NCBI GenBank assembly: GCA_963807235.1
Contig: CAWEBF010000034.1
Coordinates: 1 to 64,000 of the forward strand
Direction: 5' to 3'
Source: CAWEBF01 sp963807235
Lineage (GTDB): Bacteria; Acidobacteriota; Vicinamibacteria; Vicinamibacterales; UBA2999
Length of the DNA: 64,000 bases
A program made the translations under genes and the position numbers. The notes beneath the pieces are model-generated. The model made no database searches. It saw nothing but the letters and a program-made list of their open reading frames with translations, and was not told the origin of the DNA. Shown here piece by piece: positions 1 through 7,819 of this stretch; position 1 is the stretch's first letter; each line of letters opens with the position of its first letter.

Positions 1-2
1 AT

Positions 3-122
3 CCGACGCGCCGCATCGACTTCGCGCTTGCGCCCCACACCTGGGAGCACCTCGGAACGCGCATCCTCAACTCGGACGCGTCAGACCACGCCGCGGTGGT
101 GGCGGACTTCCGGGTGCCGTAG
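3..122 (+). CDS. C-terminal end of an endonuclease/exonuclease/phosphatase-family protein (partial)
   Basis: Only the last 39 codons are in the window, read in the third frame and ending at TAG. The tail carries RRIDFAL followed by SDHAAVVADF. An aspartate/histidine pair in a SDH motif near the C-terminus is the hallmark of the DNase I-like phosphodiesterase fold, where that histidine is catalytic. Members include exodeoxyribonuclease III and various phosphodiesterases; the substrate cannot be told from this fragment. The upstream part lies outside the window, so length and start are unknown. A 327-bp inserted element begins 41 bp downstream. Confidence 0.7.
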   Translation, partial: PTRRIDFALAPHTWEHLGTRILNSDASDHAAVVADFRVP

Positions 123-163
123 CGCGGCTCGGAGCAAAGCGTCCTTGTAGCGCCGGCCACCCG

Positions 164-490
164 GCCAATGGCATTAACGGGTTCGTGGATCCCGCGGTTT
201 TCTCGCTGAGCAGGCGACATCCATGGTCCGCCCGACAGCGTGCGCCGCTGGTGCGCAGGGCCCCGGCCTGCTCCGGAGATTGTCGGATTGCGTCGCGCGC
301 GGCGAGCTGTCGGACTCGACCACCTGACGGTGCATGGAAATCGCGGCCCGCGAAGGATTCCGCCGGTCGTTCTGGCTTCGCCAGAACGAGCTTTGTTTGA
401 TGCAGGCCAACGGCCTGCGCACCAGCGTTGCACCACATTCCCACCTGAACTCCCGTCGCCCTGGCGCCCGAACCCGTTAATGCCATTGGC
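164..490. mobile_element. 327-bp MITE-like element, copy 1, with terminal inverted repeats and 6-bp target duplication
   Basis: The left end reads GCCAATGGCATTAACGGG and the right end is its exact reverse complement; the match continues to about 22 bases. The element is flanked by CACCCG at 158-163 and 491-496, a 6-bp direct repeat that fits a target-site duplication. A second copy of the same length, which I could align without any indel, sits at 3531-3857 with a different flanking duplication. Open frames inside it do not resemble a transposase, so it is probably non-autonomous and moved in trans. The transposase family is not identifiable from the window. Confidence 0.8.
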
Positions 491-496
491 CACCCG

Positions 497-910
497 GCCG
501 GCAGGAACGTCTACCGGCCTACGACGATGCCGGGAAGGTGCCCGACGCTACAGGGACCCAACGTCCCGAACGAAAGCATCACAGCCTCTTCAGCCGGCCT
601 GGGTCGATTGGGACCGGCGAATCTGCGGGCCTTCGGGGAGTTTTGTGGGTCGAGAGCAAGCCGACGTCGTGATCCGAAAGGTCGCAGAAGTTCCCGGGCG
701 GAACTTCTTGCTTATAGGAAGGCGTTCAGTCCGGCCACCAGAGCCGTTGCCTCCGGTGCTGGCTCCCGCTGGTCGCCAGCTCCTGGGACCGGTACTGCTG
801 AAAAAGTGTCGCCCATCGCAAGAGCGCCTCCGGGACTGGACTCGTCCTGTATCGCGGCGTGGAGATCGGCAGAGTTGAGCGGTCAACCCAATCCGAGAAG
901 TGGCCCGATC
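497..910. other. non-coding stretch, no gene recognised
   Basis: About 410 bases between the first inserted element and the first copy of the second inverted-repeat family. Open frames exist on both strands, but none has recognisable protein features and their composition follows the general GC bias. I see only short GC-rich complementary stretches. It may be the remains of older insertions. Confidence 0.4.
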
Positions 911-1121
911 GGGCAATGCCGTTGACTTAGCCCGACCCAGCCAGGAGATCCTTGGGTGTCGGCTGTGACGAACGTGCGGCGACAAGCGCAGGGCTTCGCG
1001 ACGATTCTCGTCAGTCCGCCTTTCGGAGCAGGGCAACGCCCTGCGCTCCACGTTTCACCCTTGCGGGCAGACCAGCGTCTCAGGAACGAGAGGCGAACGC
1101 GTTAAGTCAACGGCATTGCCA

Positions 1122-1375
1122 CCCGGCCGGCCGGAATGCTCGCGCTCACTGGTAGGTGAATCCAGCGGCGGGCTGCGCCGCGCAGCGCCCGCGAAGGATG
1201 TTGGAGCTCAGCTCACTTTTCCGAGTGGCCGTGCCGGACCTCTCGATGTGGTTTTTCAGCCAAATCACCGATGCGCGCAACTGCGCGCACCCCCTTCCGG
1301 CCGTGCGTCGCATCGCGAGATCCGGAGATGCGCGCAGCTGCGCGCGTGCTCGGACGAGAATGAACCGCGCGCGCG
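1122..1375. repeat. direct tandem repeat, unit A
   Basis: This roughly 254-bp unit reappears at 1493-1748, offset about 372 bp, with few substitutions and one small indel. Both units begin with the same CCCGGCCGGCCGGAAT run and end in a run of GC dinucleotides after GAATGAAC. The unit holds several GCGCGCAACTGCGCGC-type palindromes, which suggests a structured repeat and not a gene. Frames through it mirror each other on both strands, as expected for palindromic DNA. Confidence 0.75.
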
Positions 1376-1492
1376 GAGCGCAGGCCTTCGGGCGTGCAGG
1401 AGCAGCGGAGTTCTTCGTTTGCGACGGTGCGTGCTTGTAGCGCCCCCACCCCAACTTGCGCTGCGCGCACGTTGGGGACCCCGGGCCGGCCT

Positions 1493-1748
1493 CCCGGCCG
1501 GCCGGAATACACGCGGACTCACCGGTAGGTGAATCCAGCGGCGGGCTGCGCCGCGCAGCGCCCGCGAAGGATGTTGGAGCTCAGCTCACTTTTCCGAGTG
1601 GCCGTGCCGGACCTCTCGATGTGGTTTTTCAGCCAAATCACCGATGCGCACAACTGCGCGCACCCCCTTCCGGCCGCGCGTCGCATCATGAGATCCGGCG
1701 ATGCGCGCAGCTGCGCGCGTGCTCGGACGAGAATGAACCGCGCGCGCG
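1493..1748. repeat. direct tandem repeat, unit B
   Basis: Second copy of the unit at 1122-1375. The spacer between the units contains a hairpin built on CCCCAAC and GTTGGGG at about 1450-1480. A related hairpin follows unit B at about 1809-1850 and a third occurs 12 kb away near 13,950. Confidence 0.75.
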
Positions 1749-1943
1749 TCGGGGCTCGGCAGGCCGGAACGCCGGCGTCGTTCAATCCTCATGCCGGGCT
1801 GGAGGCCCACCCCAACGCACGCTACGCGCGCGCTGGGGACCCCGGCCGGCGCTACAGGCTCCCATCGTTGCGAATGGGAGCGGGTGCACCACGTTCGTCA
1901 GAGTCGACAGCACCAGGAAGCGGCTACTCGCGGATGAGACGGC

Positions 1944-2297
1944 CTAAGTCAACGGCATTGCCCAGCGGGCCACCTCGGGCACAGTGGCGCGTAGCTGCGC
2001 GGCGAGTCGGACCTGGGCGTCAACGCCGAAGGCGGGCGGAGTCGCAAGATGCCAGATGAAGAGCACGGGCCGGCCATTCCGAAGACAGGCGAAGTCGAGA
2101 CCGGTGGGCAACGGTGAAAGAGGCTGTTCGCGGAAGAATAGAATAGGTGCGCGCGCATCATTTTTTCTGGGCGCGGAACCGGACAGCCGCCATGAGGCTT
2201 GCGGGGAGCCGTGAGGATCTGACGGCCCAATTCCGCGCCTCGCGAGAGACCGAAAGGGAGGTGCGGCGTCCTTAGTCGAGGGCTGCCGCCGTGCCAA
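1944..2297 (-). pseudogene. possible gene remnant of unknown function ending in an inverted-repeat terminus
   Basis: A 117-codon minus-strand frame contains a protein-like segment (GLDFACLRNGRPVLFIWHLA, then alternating hydrophobic and charged residues to the end). Its last codons and TAG stop lie inside the 1944-1963 terminus. That is what an open gene truncated by, or fused to, an inserted element would look like. No family is recognised, and the N-terminal half looks like random GC-rich translation. The 330 bases from 1964 to 2290 hold nothing else that I recognise. Confidence 0.25.
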
Positions 2298-2575
2298 CTC
2301 ATGTCCTCGACCGGATCCGTGACCTGATTCGCACGACGCCGTACGTCGTCACCATGCACGCCGAAGAGGAGATGGCCGAAGACGATCTTTCGATCGTCGA
2401 CCTGGAGACCGCCATCTTGACGGGCGCGCTCCTCGAATGGCAGCGTGACCCGAAGACCCGCGAACGGAAGTACCTGGTTCGAGGATCATCGCTCACCTGT
2501 CTTCAGCCGATCAGCGTCGTCGTCAAAATTGGCCCAACTGGAAAGCTCGTCATTCTCACTGTATATGTGGGGTGA
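2291..2575 (+). CDS. DUF4258 domain protein, probable toxin of a type II toxin-antitoxin pair
   Basis: The 94-residue protein starts at GTG; an upstream stop leaves no better start. Its layout is that of DUF4258: an N-terminal helix with a histidine in VVTMHAEEEMAEDD, then strands ending in VVVKIGPTGKLVILTVYV. DUF4258 proteins are small basic proteins often encoded just upstream of a YgiT-type zinc-finger protein. That pair is regarded as a toxin-antitoxin-like system related in layout to MqsR/MqsA. The next gene starts 4 bases after this stop and is exactly such a zinc-finger protein. The toxic activity is inferred from context. Unlike most genes in this half, the frame is intact. Confidence 0.75.
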   Translation: MPTHVLDRIRDLIRTTPYVVTMHAEEEMAEDDLSIVDLETAILTGALLEWQRDPKTRERKYLVRGSSLTCLQPISVVVKIGPTGKLVILTVYVG

Positions 2576-2579
2576 CTCG

Positions 2580-2816
2580 ATGAAGATCAGGAAGATGAAG
2601 TGCGATCTTTGTGGCAAGCGACGGGCCGTCGTCCGCCGCGTCTCACGGAGCTACGGGAAGGGCGCGAGGCTGCTCGTCATCGAAAACGTTCCGATCGTGA
2701 CATGCCCAGACTGTCACGAGTCCTACTTCACCTCGGAGACCCTGCACGCGGTCGAGCAGATCAAGCTCAAGCGGGCCGCCGCACGCCGCCGCCAAGTGCC
2801 CGTCGTGTGCTTCTGA
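2580..2816 (+). CDS. YgiT-type zinc-finger protein, probable antitoxin
   Basis: The 78-residue protein has two CxxC pairs, CDLC at residues 8-11 and CPDC at 42-45, spaced as in the YgiT/MqsA N-terminal zinc domain. A short helical tail rich in Lys/Arg/Ala follows. It lacks the C-terminal HTH of MqsA, so it may be a shortened antitoxin or may use the basic tail for contacts. ATG follows the DUF4258 stop by 4 bases, so the two are co-translated. The order toxin first, antitoxin second matches mqsRA and is the reverse of most type II modules. The pair sits between two inserted elements, consistent with a mobile accessory module. Confidence 0.75.
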   Translation: MKIRKMKCDLCGKRRAVVRRVSRSYGKGARLLVIENVPIVTCPDCHESYFTSETLHAVEQIKLKRAAARRRQVPVVCF

Positions 2817-2874
2817 GCGAACGCCAACGGACGCCTCAGATCGTGCACCGACCGTGGCGTTCTTCCGCTTGCGG

Positions 2875-3136
2875 TCAGAAGTCGGCGTCAGGCCGGGACG
2901 CCAAGCGGTAGAGCGCCATCCAGGCGAGGATCCCAAGAACCATGCCGAGCCCGATCACGCAGACGAAGCCTGCGCCCGTGTCGAACCAGGGCGGCGGAAC
3001 ATCCGGGTCGGGGTCATCCGGGAGTTGGCCGAAGCAAGAACATGAAGCCGAGGAACCCGCCAGCGACCCCGGCACAGACCGCGGTCACGTAGTAGACGAT
3101 CACGAAGCGCGAACGCGTCTTCCGCTGATCACCCAT
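2875..3136 (-). CDS. small two-helix membrane protein, frameshifted
   Basis: Reading from ATG at 3136 gives MGDQRKTRSR, then a hydrophobic helix (VIVYYVTAVCAGVAGGFLGF). After a single-base frame change near 3020-3045 it continues through a proline/aspartate-rich loop into a second helix (CVIGLGMVLGILAWMALYRL) and ends at SRPDADF. Total length is about 86 residues. Two membrane helices joined by a short polar loop are clear; no family name can be given. The break looks like a consensus error, because both halves make sense as protein. Confidence 0.5.
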
Positions 3137-3138
3137 GA

Positions 3139-3372
3139 TCACCCTGCGCGGGAGAACATCCGCGCGGCGGTCTTCGGCACCTCGATCGCGACGAAGTATG
3201 TCGCAGGGTAGAGGTAATGCTCGCCGGAGTCATCGACCACGCGGAGCAACCCCTTCGCTGAGGCCTTCTCGTCCCTCAGTACCCGGTAGACCTTCCGGAG
3301 GTCGAGGGAAGCCGAATACCCTCGGTTCTTGACGCAGAGCGCGTATCGCGATTCGTTCGCTCTCTTGGTCAT
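3139..3372 (-). CDS. small conserved hypothetical protein
   Basis: The intact 77-residue frame contains RYALCVKNRGYSASLDLRKV and DSGEHYLYPATYFVAIEVP. This pattern is one I recognise from widespread small uncharacterised proteins in high-GC environmental bacteria: a compact beta barrel with a central RKVYRV strand. No function is known to me. The start of the neighbouring two-helix gene lies 2 bases beyond this stop, and both read leftward, so they may be co-transcribed. Confidence 0.6.
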   Translation of the reverse strand: MTKRANESRYALCVKNRGYSASLDLRKVYRVLRDEKASAKGLLRVVDDSGEHYLYPATYFVAIEVPKTAARMFSRAG

Positions 3373-3530
3373 CGCATCAGCCCAGGATGTGCTTGACTTT
3401 CACCTCACGTCGTCCGATCCCATGGGCTTCGTGACAGTGTACCTTCGCGATGGGGGTCGAACCCCGCGGCCGTGTCACACGAGGATTCACCGGCGTCGCG
3501 GACCACGGCCCCGTCGATGCAGGCCAGGAG

Positions 3531-3857
3531 GCCAATGGCATTAACGGGTTCGTGGATCCCGCGGTTTTCTCGCTGAGCAGGCGACATCCATGGTCCGCCC
3601 GACAGCGTGCGCCGCTGGTGCGCAGGGCCCCGGCCTGCTCCGGAGATTGTCGGATTGCGTCGCGCGCGGCGAGCTGTCGGACTCGACCACCTGACGGTGC
3701 ATGGAAATCGCGGCCCGCGAAGGATTCCGCCGGTCGTTCTGGCTTCGCCAGAACGAGCTTTGTTTGATGCAGGCCAACGGCCTGCGCACCAGCGTTGCAC
3801 CACATTCCCACCTGAACTCCCGTCGCCCTGGCGCCCGAACCCGTTAATGCCATTGGC
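3531..3857. mobile_element. 327-bp MITE-like element, copy 2, with 6-bp target duplication
   Basis: This copy has the same length and the same inverted ends as the element at 164-490, and is collinear with it at a constant offset of 3367 bases. The flanks are CAGGAG at 3525-3530 and 3858-3863, different from the CACCCG flanks of copy 1. Two sites with distinct duplications show two independent insertions, not duplication of a larger block. The interval 3864-3997 after it holds short GC-rich hairpins (for example GGCCGGCTAAAGCCGGC) and no gene. Confidence 0.8.
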
Positions 3858-3997
3858 CAGGAGGCCTGCGGTCCAACGTTGCACTGCAGTCCCGGACGAC
3901 GCGGTTGCAGGCTGAAGCCTGCGCACCAGCGTTGCACCAACGTCCCGGTCGACCCCAGGCCGGCTAAAGCCGGCGGTCCGACCGGCGGTCCGAGCCC

Positions 3998-5270
3998 TCA
4001 CTCCTTCCGCAGATCCTCGTCGATCAGCAGGGCCTTCACGATGTCGTCGGCGCTCGGGCCGTCGTAGTTGGTCTGCTTGAGCATCGAGAGCGAGCTCTCG
4101 GCCAGGGCCTTGATGTCCTTGATCTTCTCCTGAGGGATCGCCTTCTCGATGAGCGGGATCGCGTCTTTCACCTGCCGCGATCGCGAGGACGTGGAACGCC
4201 ATGCCGCGGACCTGCGCGAGCTGTTGTCCTTGGCCGCCGCGAGCAGCGCCTTCTTCAGCGGATCGTTCATCGGGACGTCGAGCGCCGCGCGGATCGCCGA
4301 GATGCGCTCGATCTGCGACCCGGTCCCGATCATCGCGAGGATCATCTTCGAGTGCTCGGCGGCTTCGGATCGCACACGGCGAGGGCGCGCACGAGGTTGC
4401 TCTTGACGTTGTCCTTCTGCTCCTTCTTCAGAGCCGCGTACATCGCCGGGCCCGGCCTCCATCATGCCGAGCTTCTCGAGCGCGATCACCACGTGGTTGC
4501 GCATCTGCGCCGAGCTCGAGCCCAGCAGCTTGAGCAGGGTCGGAAGCGCCTTCGCGTTGCCCCTTCTTCCCCATCGCGTCGACCGCCTCGATGCGCCTCG
4601 GCTCGTCCACGCCTTCCGCGGTCTGCTTCGTCAGGAAGTCCATGATCCGCGGATCGTCCAGCAGGGCCAGGCTCGCGAGCGCGCTCGCGCTCTTCACCGC
4701 GTTCTTGTCGTCCGCCTGCGCGATCAGCCGGTCGACCTCGGCCTTCTGCCGCTTGACGTCGTCGCCCGCCTTCGCCGGATCGTTGTATCCGAGCGCGAGC
4801 CTCATCTTCTTCAGCAGCTCGGCGGGACCGATCGCCCAGACCGACCGGACGAGGATGGAGGCGCCGTCGGGCTTCACGAAGATGAACTGCGGCGCCGAAG
4901 CCTGCGACGACTGGATGTAGGCGGTGCGCGCGCGCTGCTCGACGTTCTGATGAGACGCTGCACGGGATCACGCCGAACCGCGTGCAGGGGTCCTTCGCCG
5001 TGGCGGCGTGGAGTCCCGATCGAGCAGATCAGGCAATGGAAGGCCTTCGACTGCTCGACGATCTCCTTGTCGTGGAAGTGGTTCTTCGCGATCTCGTCGT
5101 TCGCGGACTCGTCGTCCATGATGAACGCGATGAAGATCGGCTTGCCGTCCTCTTTCGCCGCCTTGAGGGTCGCCGTCGAAGTCCGGCTCCCAGGCGATCT
5201 GGGGATCGGGCGCAGGCACGAGCCCGACGGCCAGGACCAGCAACAGGGCGCAATCAAGGATCCGGTTCAT
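3998..5270 (-). CDS. secreted thioredoxin-fold/HEAT-repeat protein, frameshifted
   Basis: ATG at 5270 begins a signal peptide (MNRILDCALLLVLAVGLVPA). A thioredoxin-like segment follows: a lysine-rich helix, GKPIFIAFIMDDES, then DEIAKNHFHDKEIVEQ. The normal CxxC position is occupied by MDDESAND, so it is unlikely to be a disulfide oxidoreductase. After the fold (FVKPDGASILVRSV) come HEAT-like helical repeats (SALASLALLDDPRIMDFL, RIEAVDAMGKKG, MRNHVVIALEKLG). The last helices end with DDIVKALLIDEDLRKE. About 420 residues are spread over at least five frame changes. Function unknown; an extracytoplasmic scaffold is plausible. Confidence 0.6.
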
Positions 5271-5437
5271 GTTCGTCGTCTCCCCACGCCGTTCGACGCG
5301 GTCTTCACCGAGTCCGACGCGAGACCGACGCACGGCTTCGCCCAGCGTTCCCCGAGCTGGCGTACGGATCTGAAGACGCACGGCTTCGTTCGATCGTTCC
5401 CTCGAGGTCCCCGATTTTTTCGATAGAGTCCGGCGCT

Positions 5438-6090
5438 TTGGAAGAGTTCCTCGAAGCGAGCTGGCCGAGACCTTCGGCCTTCCCGCTGCTCTGGCTCGGG
5501 CTGCTTCGTCGCCGGGCTCGGCGTCCCGATCCCCGAAGACATCTTCCTGATCACGGGCGGCGTCCTCGACCCAGCAGAACCAGACCTCGCCTCTCTTCTC
5601 GCTCGCCGTCCTCTATTCGGGCGTCATGGTCGGAGACGCGATCGTTTACCACCTGGGCTCCCGCTACGGGGAAGCGGTGCTGCGCCGGAAGTTCATAGCA
5701 CGGCTGATGACGCCGGCGCGAGTCGAGCGGGTCCGCCGCTACTACGCCCGTTACGGCGCCGTGACCGTCCTGATCGCGCGGAACCTCGCCGGGCATCCGT
5801 TTCCCGACGTTCCTGATGGCCGGCGTGAGCCGCATGGGCTTCGCGCGCTTCTTCTTCTGGGACGGGCTCTCCGCGCTCGTCAGCGTGCCGCTCTGGTTCT
5901 GGCTCGGCTACGCGGCGTCGGCCCAACTGGAGGAGATCCGCAAAGGATCGGCTGGTGTCTGGATCGCCGGCCTGATCGTCGCCGTTCCTCGTCTGGAGGT
6001 TCCGGCACGAGCTCGCGCGCGCTCTTCGGCCGCCGGCGGCCGGACGGCGCGCCGGCGCCGCTCCCGCCGCCCGAGGCGCCGGCGCCGTGA
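5438..6090 (+). CDS. DedA/VTT-domain membrane protein, frameshifted
   Basis: The protein is recognisable across three frames: a re-entrant segment GVPIPEDIFLITGG, then GDAIVYHLGSRYGEAVLRR, VERVRRYYARYGAVTVLIARN and a C-terminal helix pair (FARFFFWDGLSALVSVPLWF). The E/D after the first helix and the R-N in LIARNLAGH are conserved in DedA proteins, which act in lipid carrier or phospholipid flipping and envelope homeostasis. I place the start at TTG 5438 in MEEFLE; no ATG or GTG is available in frame. The stop overlaps the next gene's start as GTGA, so it heads a coupled run of genes. Confidence 0.7.
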
Positions 6091-7031
6091 CGCGCCCGGT
6101 CGCGGTCGCCTACGCGCCGCTGTACCGCATGCCGCTCGGGCCCCACGTCTTCCCATCCGACAAGTACGAGCGCACGTGGAAGCGCTGCCGCGAAGCTCGG
6201 TCTCCTCGCCAAGGCCGACGCACCTCGCGCCCGAAGGGCCGCTCACCGACGACGAGCTCGGCCGCGTCCACACGGCGGAGTACCTCGCGCGGGTGCACGC
6301 GCCTCGCGGAGGAGGATCCCGAGGCCGGCCTGCTCGAGTTCGAGGTCCCCTGCTTTCCCGGCGTCGTCTCCGCCCAGGCGACGATGGCCCGCGGCACGTT
6401 GATGGTGACGCGCTGGGTCCTCGAGCACGGACGCCGGGGCCTGCGGGCATCAACCTCGGCGGCGGATTCCACCACGCGTTCGCGCACGCCGGGCCAGGGC
6501 TTCTGCCTCTTCAACGACATCGCGCTCTCGATCGTCGACGCGCTCGACCGCAAGCGCGATCAAGCGGCCTCTCGTCGTCGACTCGACGTCCACCAGGGCA
6601 ACGGGACGATCCACATCTTCCGCAACGACCCGCGCGTCTTCACGCTGGACCTGCACCAGGCCAACAACTACCCGATCAAGCAGCCCGCGTCGATGAACGT
6701 CGGCCTGCCCGACGACTGCGGCGACGACGAATACGTCGCCGCGCTCGAATCCGCGCTCGCCGACGCGATCGCCCGGCACGAACCCGACTTCGTCCACTAC
6801 GTCGCCGGCGGCGATCCCTTCGAGGGCGACCAGCTCGGCGGGCTCGCGCTCACGAAGGAGGGACTCCGGCGGCGCGACCGGCGGTCCTCGGCGCCTGCTC
6901 GCGAGCGGACCCTCCCGCTCGTCGCGACGCTCGCGGGCGGCTACGCGACGAGACACCGAGGATCTCGTCGAGATCCACGCGAACCTCGTCGGCGCGATGG
7001 CCGGACGCCGCATGATCCCGAGGTCCTGTGA
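6087..7031 (+). CDS. histone deacetylase-family (acetoin utilisation/HDAC-like) hydrolase, frameshifted
   Basis: GTG at 6087 overlaps the DedA stop by 4 bases. Across frames the HDAC signatures appear in order: LTDDELGRVHTAEYL, GGGFHHA (around residue 125), FCLFNDIA, DVHQGNGT (around 166) and GGDPFEGD (around 241), then a glycine-rich loop (LAGGYA). The paired histidines and zinc-binding Asp/His are all present, so the enzyme should be an active zinc amidohydrolase acting on an acetylated small molecule or protein. The product is about 315 residues, as usual. Three or more single-base indels interrupt it. Confidence 0.8.
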   Translation: MTRPVAVAYAPLYRMPLGPHVFPSDKYERTWKRCREARSPRQGRRTSRPKGRSPTTSSAASTRRSTSRGCTRLAEEDPEAGLLEFEVPCFPGVVSAQATMARGTLMVTRWVLEHGRRGLRASTSAADSTTRSRTPGQGFCLFNDIALSIVDALDRKRDQAASRRRLDVHQGNGTIHIFRNDPRVFTLDLHQANNYPIKQPASMNVGLPDDCGDDEYVAALESALADAIARHEPDFVHYVAGGDPFEGDQLGGLALTKEGLRRRDRRSSAPARERTLPLVATLAGGYATRHRGSRRDPREPRRRDGRTPHDPEVL

Positions 7032-7819
7032 AGAGCGTCCGGCGTCAACGAGGCGCCGTGCGGGGTCGCCTCGCCTGGGAGGACCTCGGTCCGACGCCGC
7101 TCGGCGAAAAGGGCTACACGCCGCAGGGGACTGACCTGGGTCGAGGGGCGGATCGTCTTCGCGAACTCGTGGAAGGACACGCAGTCCCGGGTCTACCGCT
7201 ACGCTCCCGAGCGCATGGATCTCGAGGCGACGTTCGACATGCCGCCCGAGGCGGTGCACACGAGCGGGCTCGCGTGGGACGGCGACGCACCTCTGGGCCG
7301 TCGACTACAAGAGCAACCGCGGCTACCGGATCGACCTCGAGCGCTCGTTCGCGGCCGGGAAGGCGGTGGTCGTCGGAAGCTTCCCGACCGGGCTCGGCGG
7401 CACGAGCGCGTGCGCGATCCTCGAGCATGGAGGCGAGACGTTGCTCGCGATCTCGGACTACGGGCGGACGTCGCGGACCTACGTCGTCCGGCCCGAGCAG
7501 GCGCTGGCGGACGGCGGGCTCTCGAACGCGGTCGTCTTCTCCTACGAGAACGAGGGGTTTTCGCAGGGCCTCGTCTGGGACGGCGTCTCGCTGCTCGAGG
7601 CCGAGAACAAGAAGGGCGTCGACGTCATCAACCAGATGGACGTCGAGCAGGCTCGTCGCGACCGGGAGCGCGCGCAAGTCCACGGTCCGCCAGCTCGACG
7701 CGCCGGGCCGGGGCGTCGAGGACCTCGCGTTCGACGGCCAGCGCCTCTACACGTCCGACGAGGCGGCCTTTCGCTTCTACCGCTCCGAGTGGGGCCCGAG
7801 CGGAATCCGTCGCGGATGA
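7028..7819 (+). CDS. beta-propeller protein of the glutamine-cyclotransferase-like fold, frameshifted
   Basis: The start GTG overlaps the HDAC stop (GTGA). The repeated blade motif is visible: GRIVFANSWKDTQSRVYRY, then TSGLAWDGD with HLWAVDY after correction, QGLVWDGVSLLEAENK and EDLAFDGQRLYTSDEAAFR. This is the pattern of six-bladed propellers related to glutaminyl cyclotransferase. The catalytic glutamate of true plant-type cyclotransferases cannot be confirmed because of frame breaks. No signal peptide is seen, so it is probably cytoplasmic. About 263 residues; it overlaps the next gene by 4 bases. Confidence 0.55.
   Translation: MKSVRRQRGAVRGRLAWEDLGPTPLGEKGYTPQGTDLGRGADRLRELVEGHAVPGLPLRSRAHGSRGDVRHAARGGAHERARVGRRRTSGPSTTRATAATGSTSSARSRPGRRWSSEASRPGSAARARARSSSMEARRCSRSRTTGGRRGPTSSGPSRRWRTAGSRTRSSSPTRTRGFRRASSGTASRCSRPRTRRASTSSTRWTSSRLVATGSARKSTVRQLDAPGRGVEDLAFDGQRLYTSDEAAFRFYRSEWGPSGIRRG

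Larger units (their letters stand above)
911..1963. repeat. second inverted-repeat family: one forward and two reverse copies of a 19-20-bp terminus
   Basis: GGGCAATGCCGTTGACTTAG at 911-930 has an exact 20-base inverted partner at 1944-1963, and a second inverted copy (19 bases, one mismatch) lies at 1102-1120. Outside the 911/1944 pair the inverted similarity continues imperfectly over about 10 more bases (GTGGCCCG on both sides). The terminus resembles the end of the 327-bp element (G-CAATG-C-TT-AC shared). The interval carries no transposase. I could not find a matching target duplication for either pairing, so whether this is one composite insertion or two degenerate ones is open. Confidence 0.6.

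Noticed and set aside
1122..1748. Long open frames on both strands across the tandem units
   Set aside because: Frames on opposite strands mirror each other because the units are palindromic. The translations lack hydrophobic cores or known motifs, and no ribosome site is present.
3440..3475. GGGGTCGAACCCC, which on the minus strand resembles a tRNA T-arm
   Set aside because: No matching acceptor, D or anticodon stems could be built around it. The surrounding TGACAC/GTGTCA symmetry explains it better as a simple palindrome.
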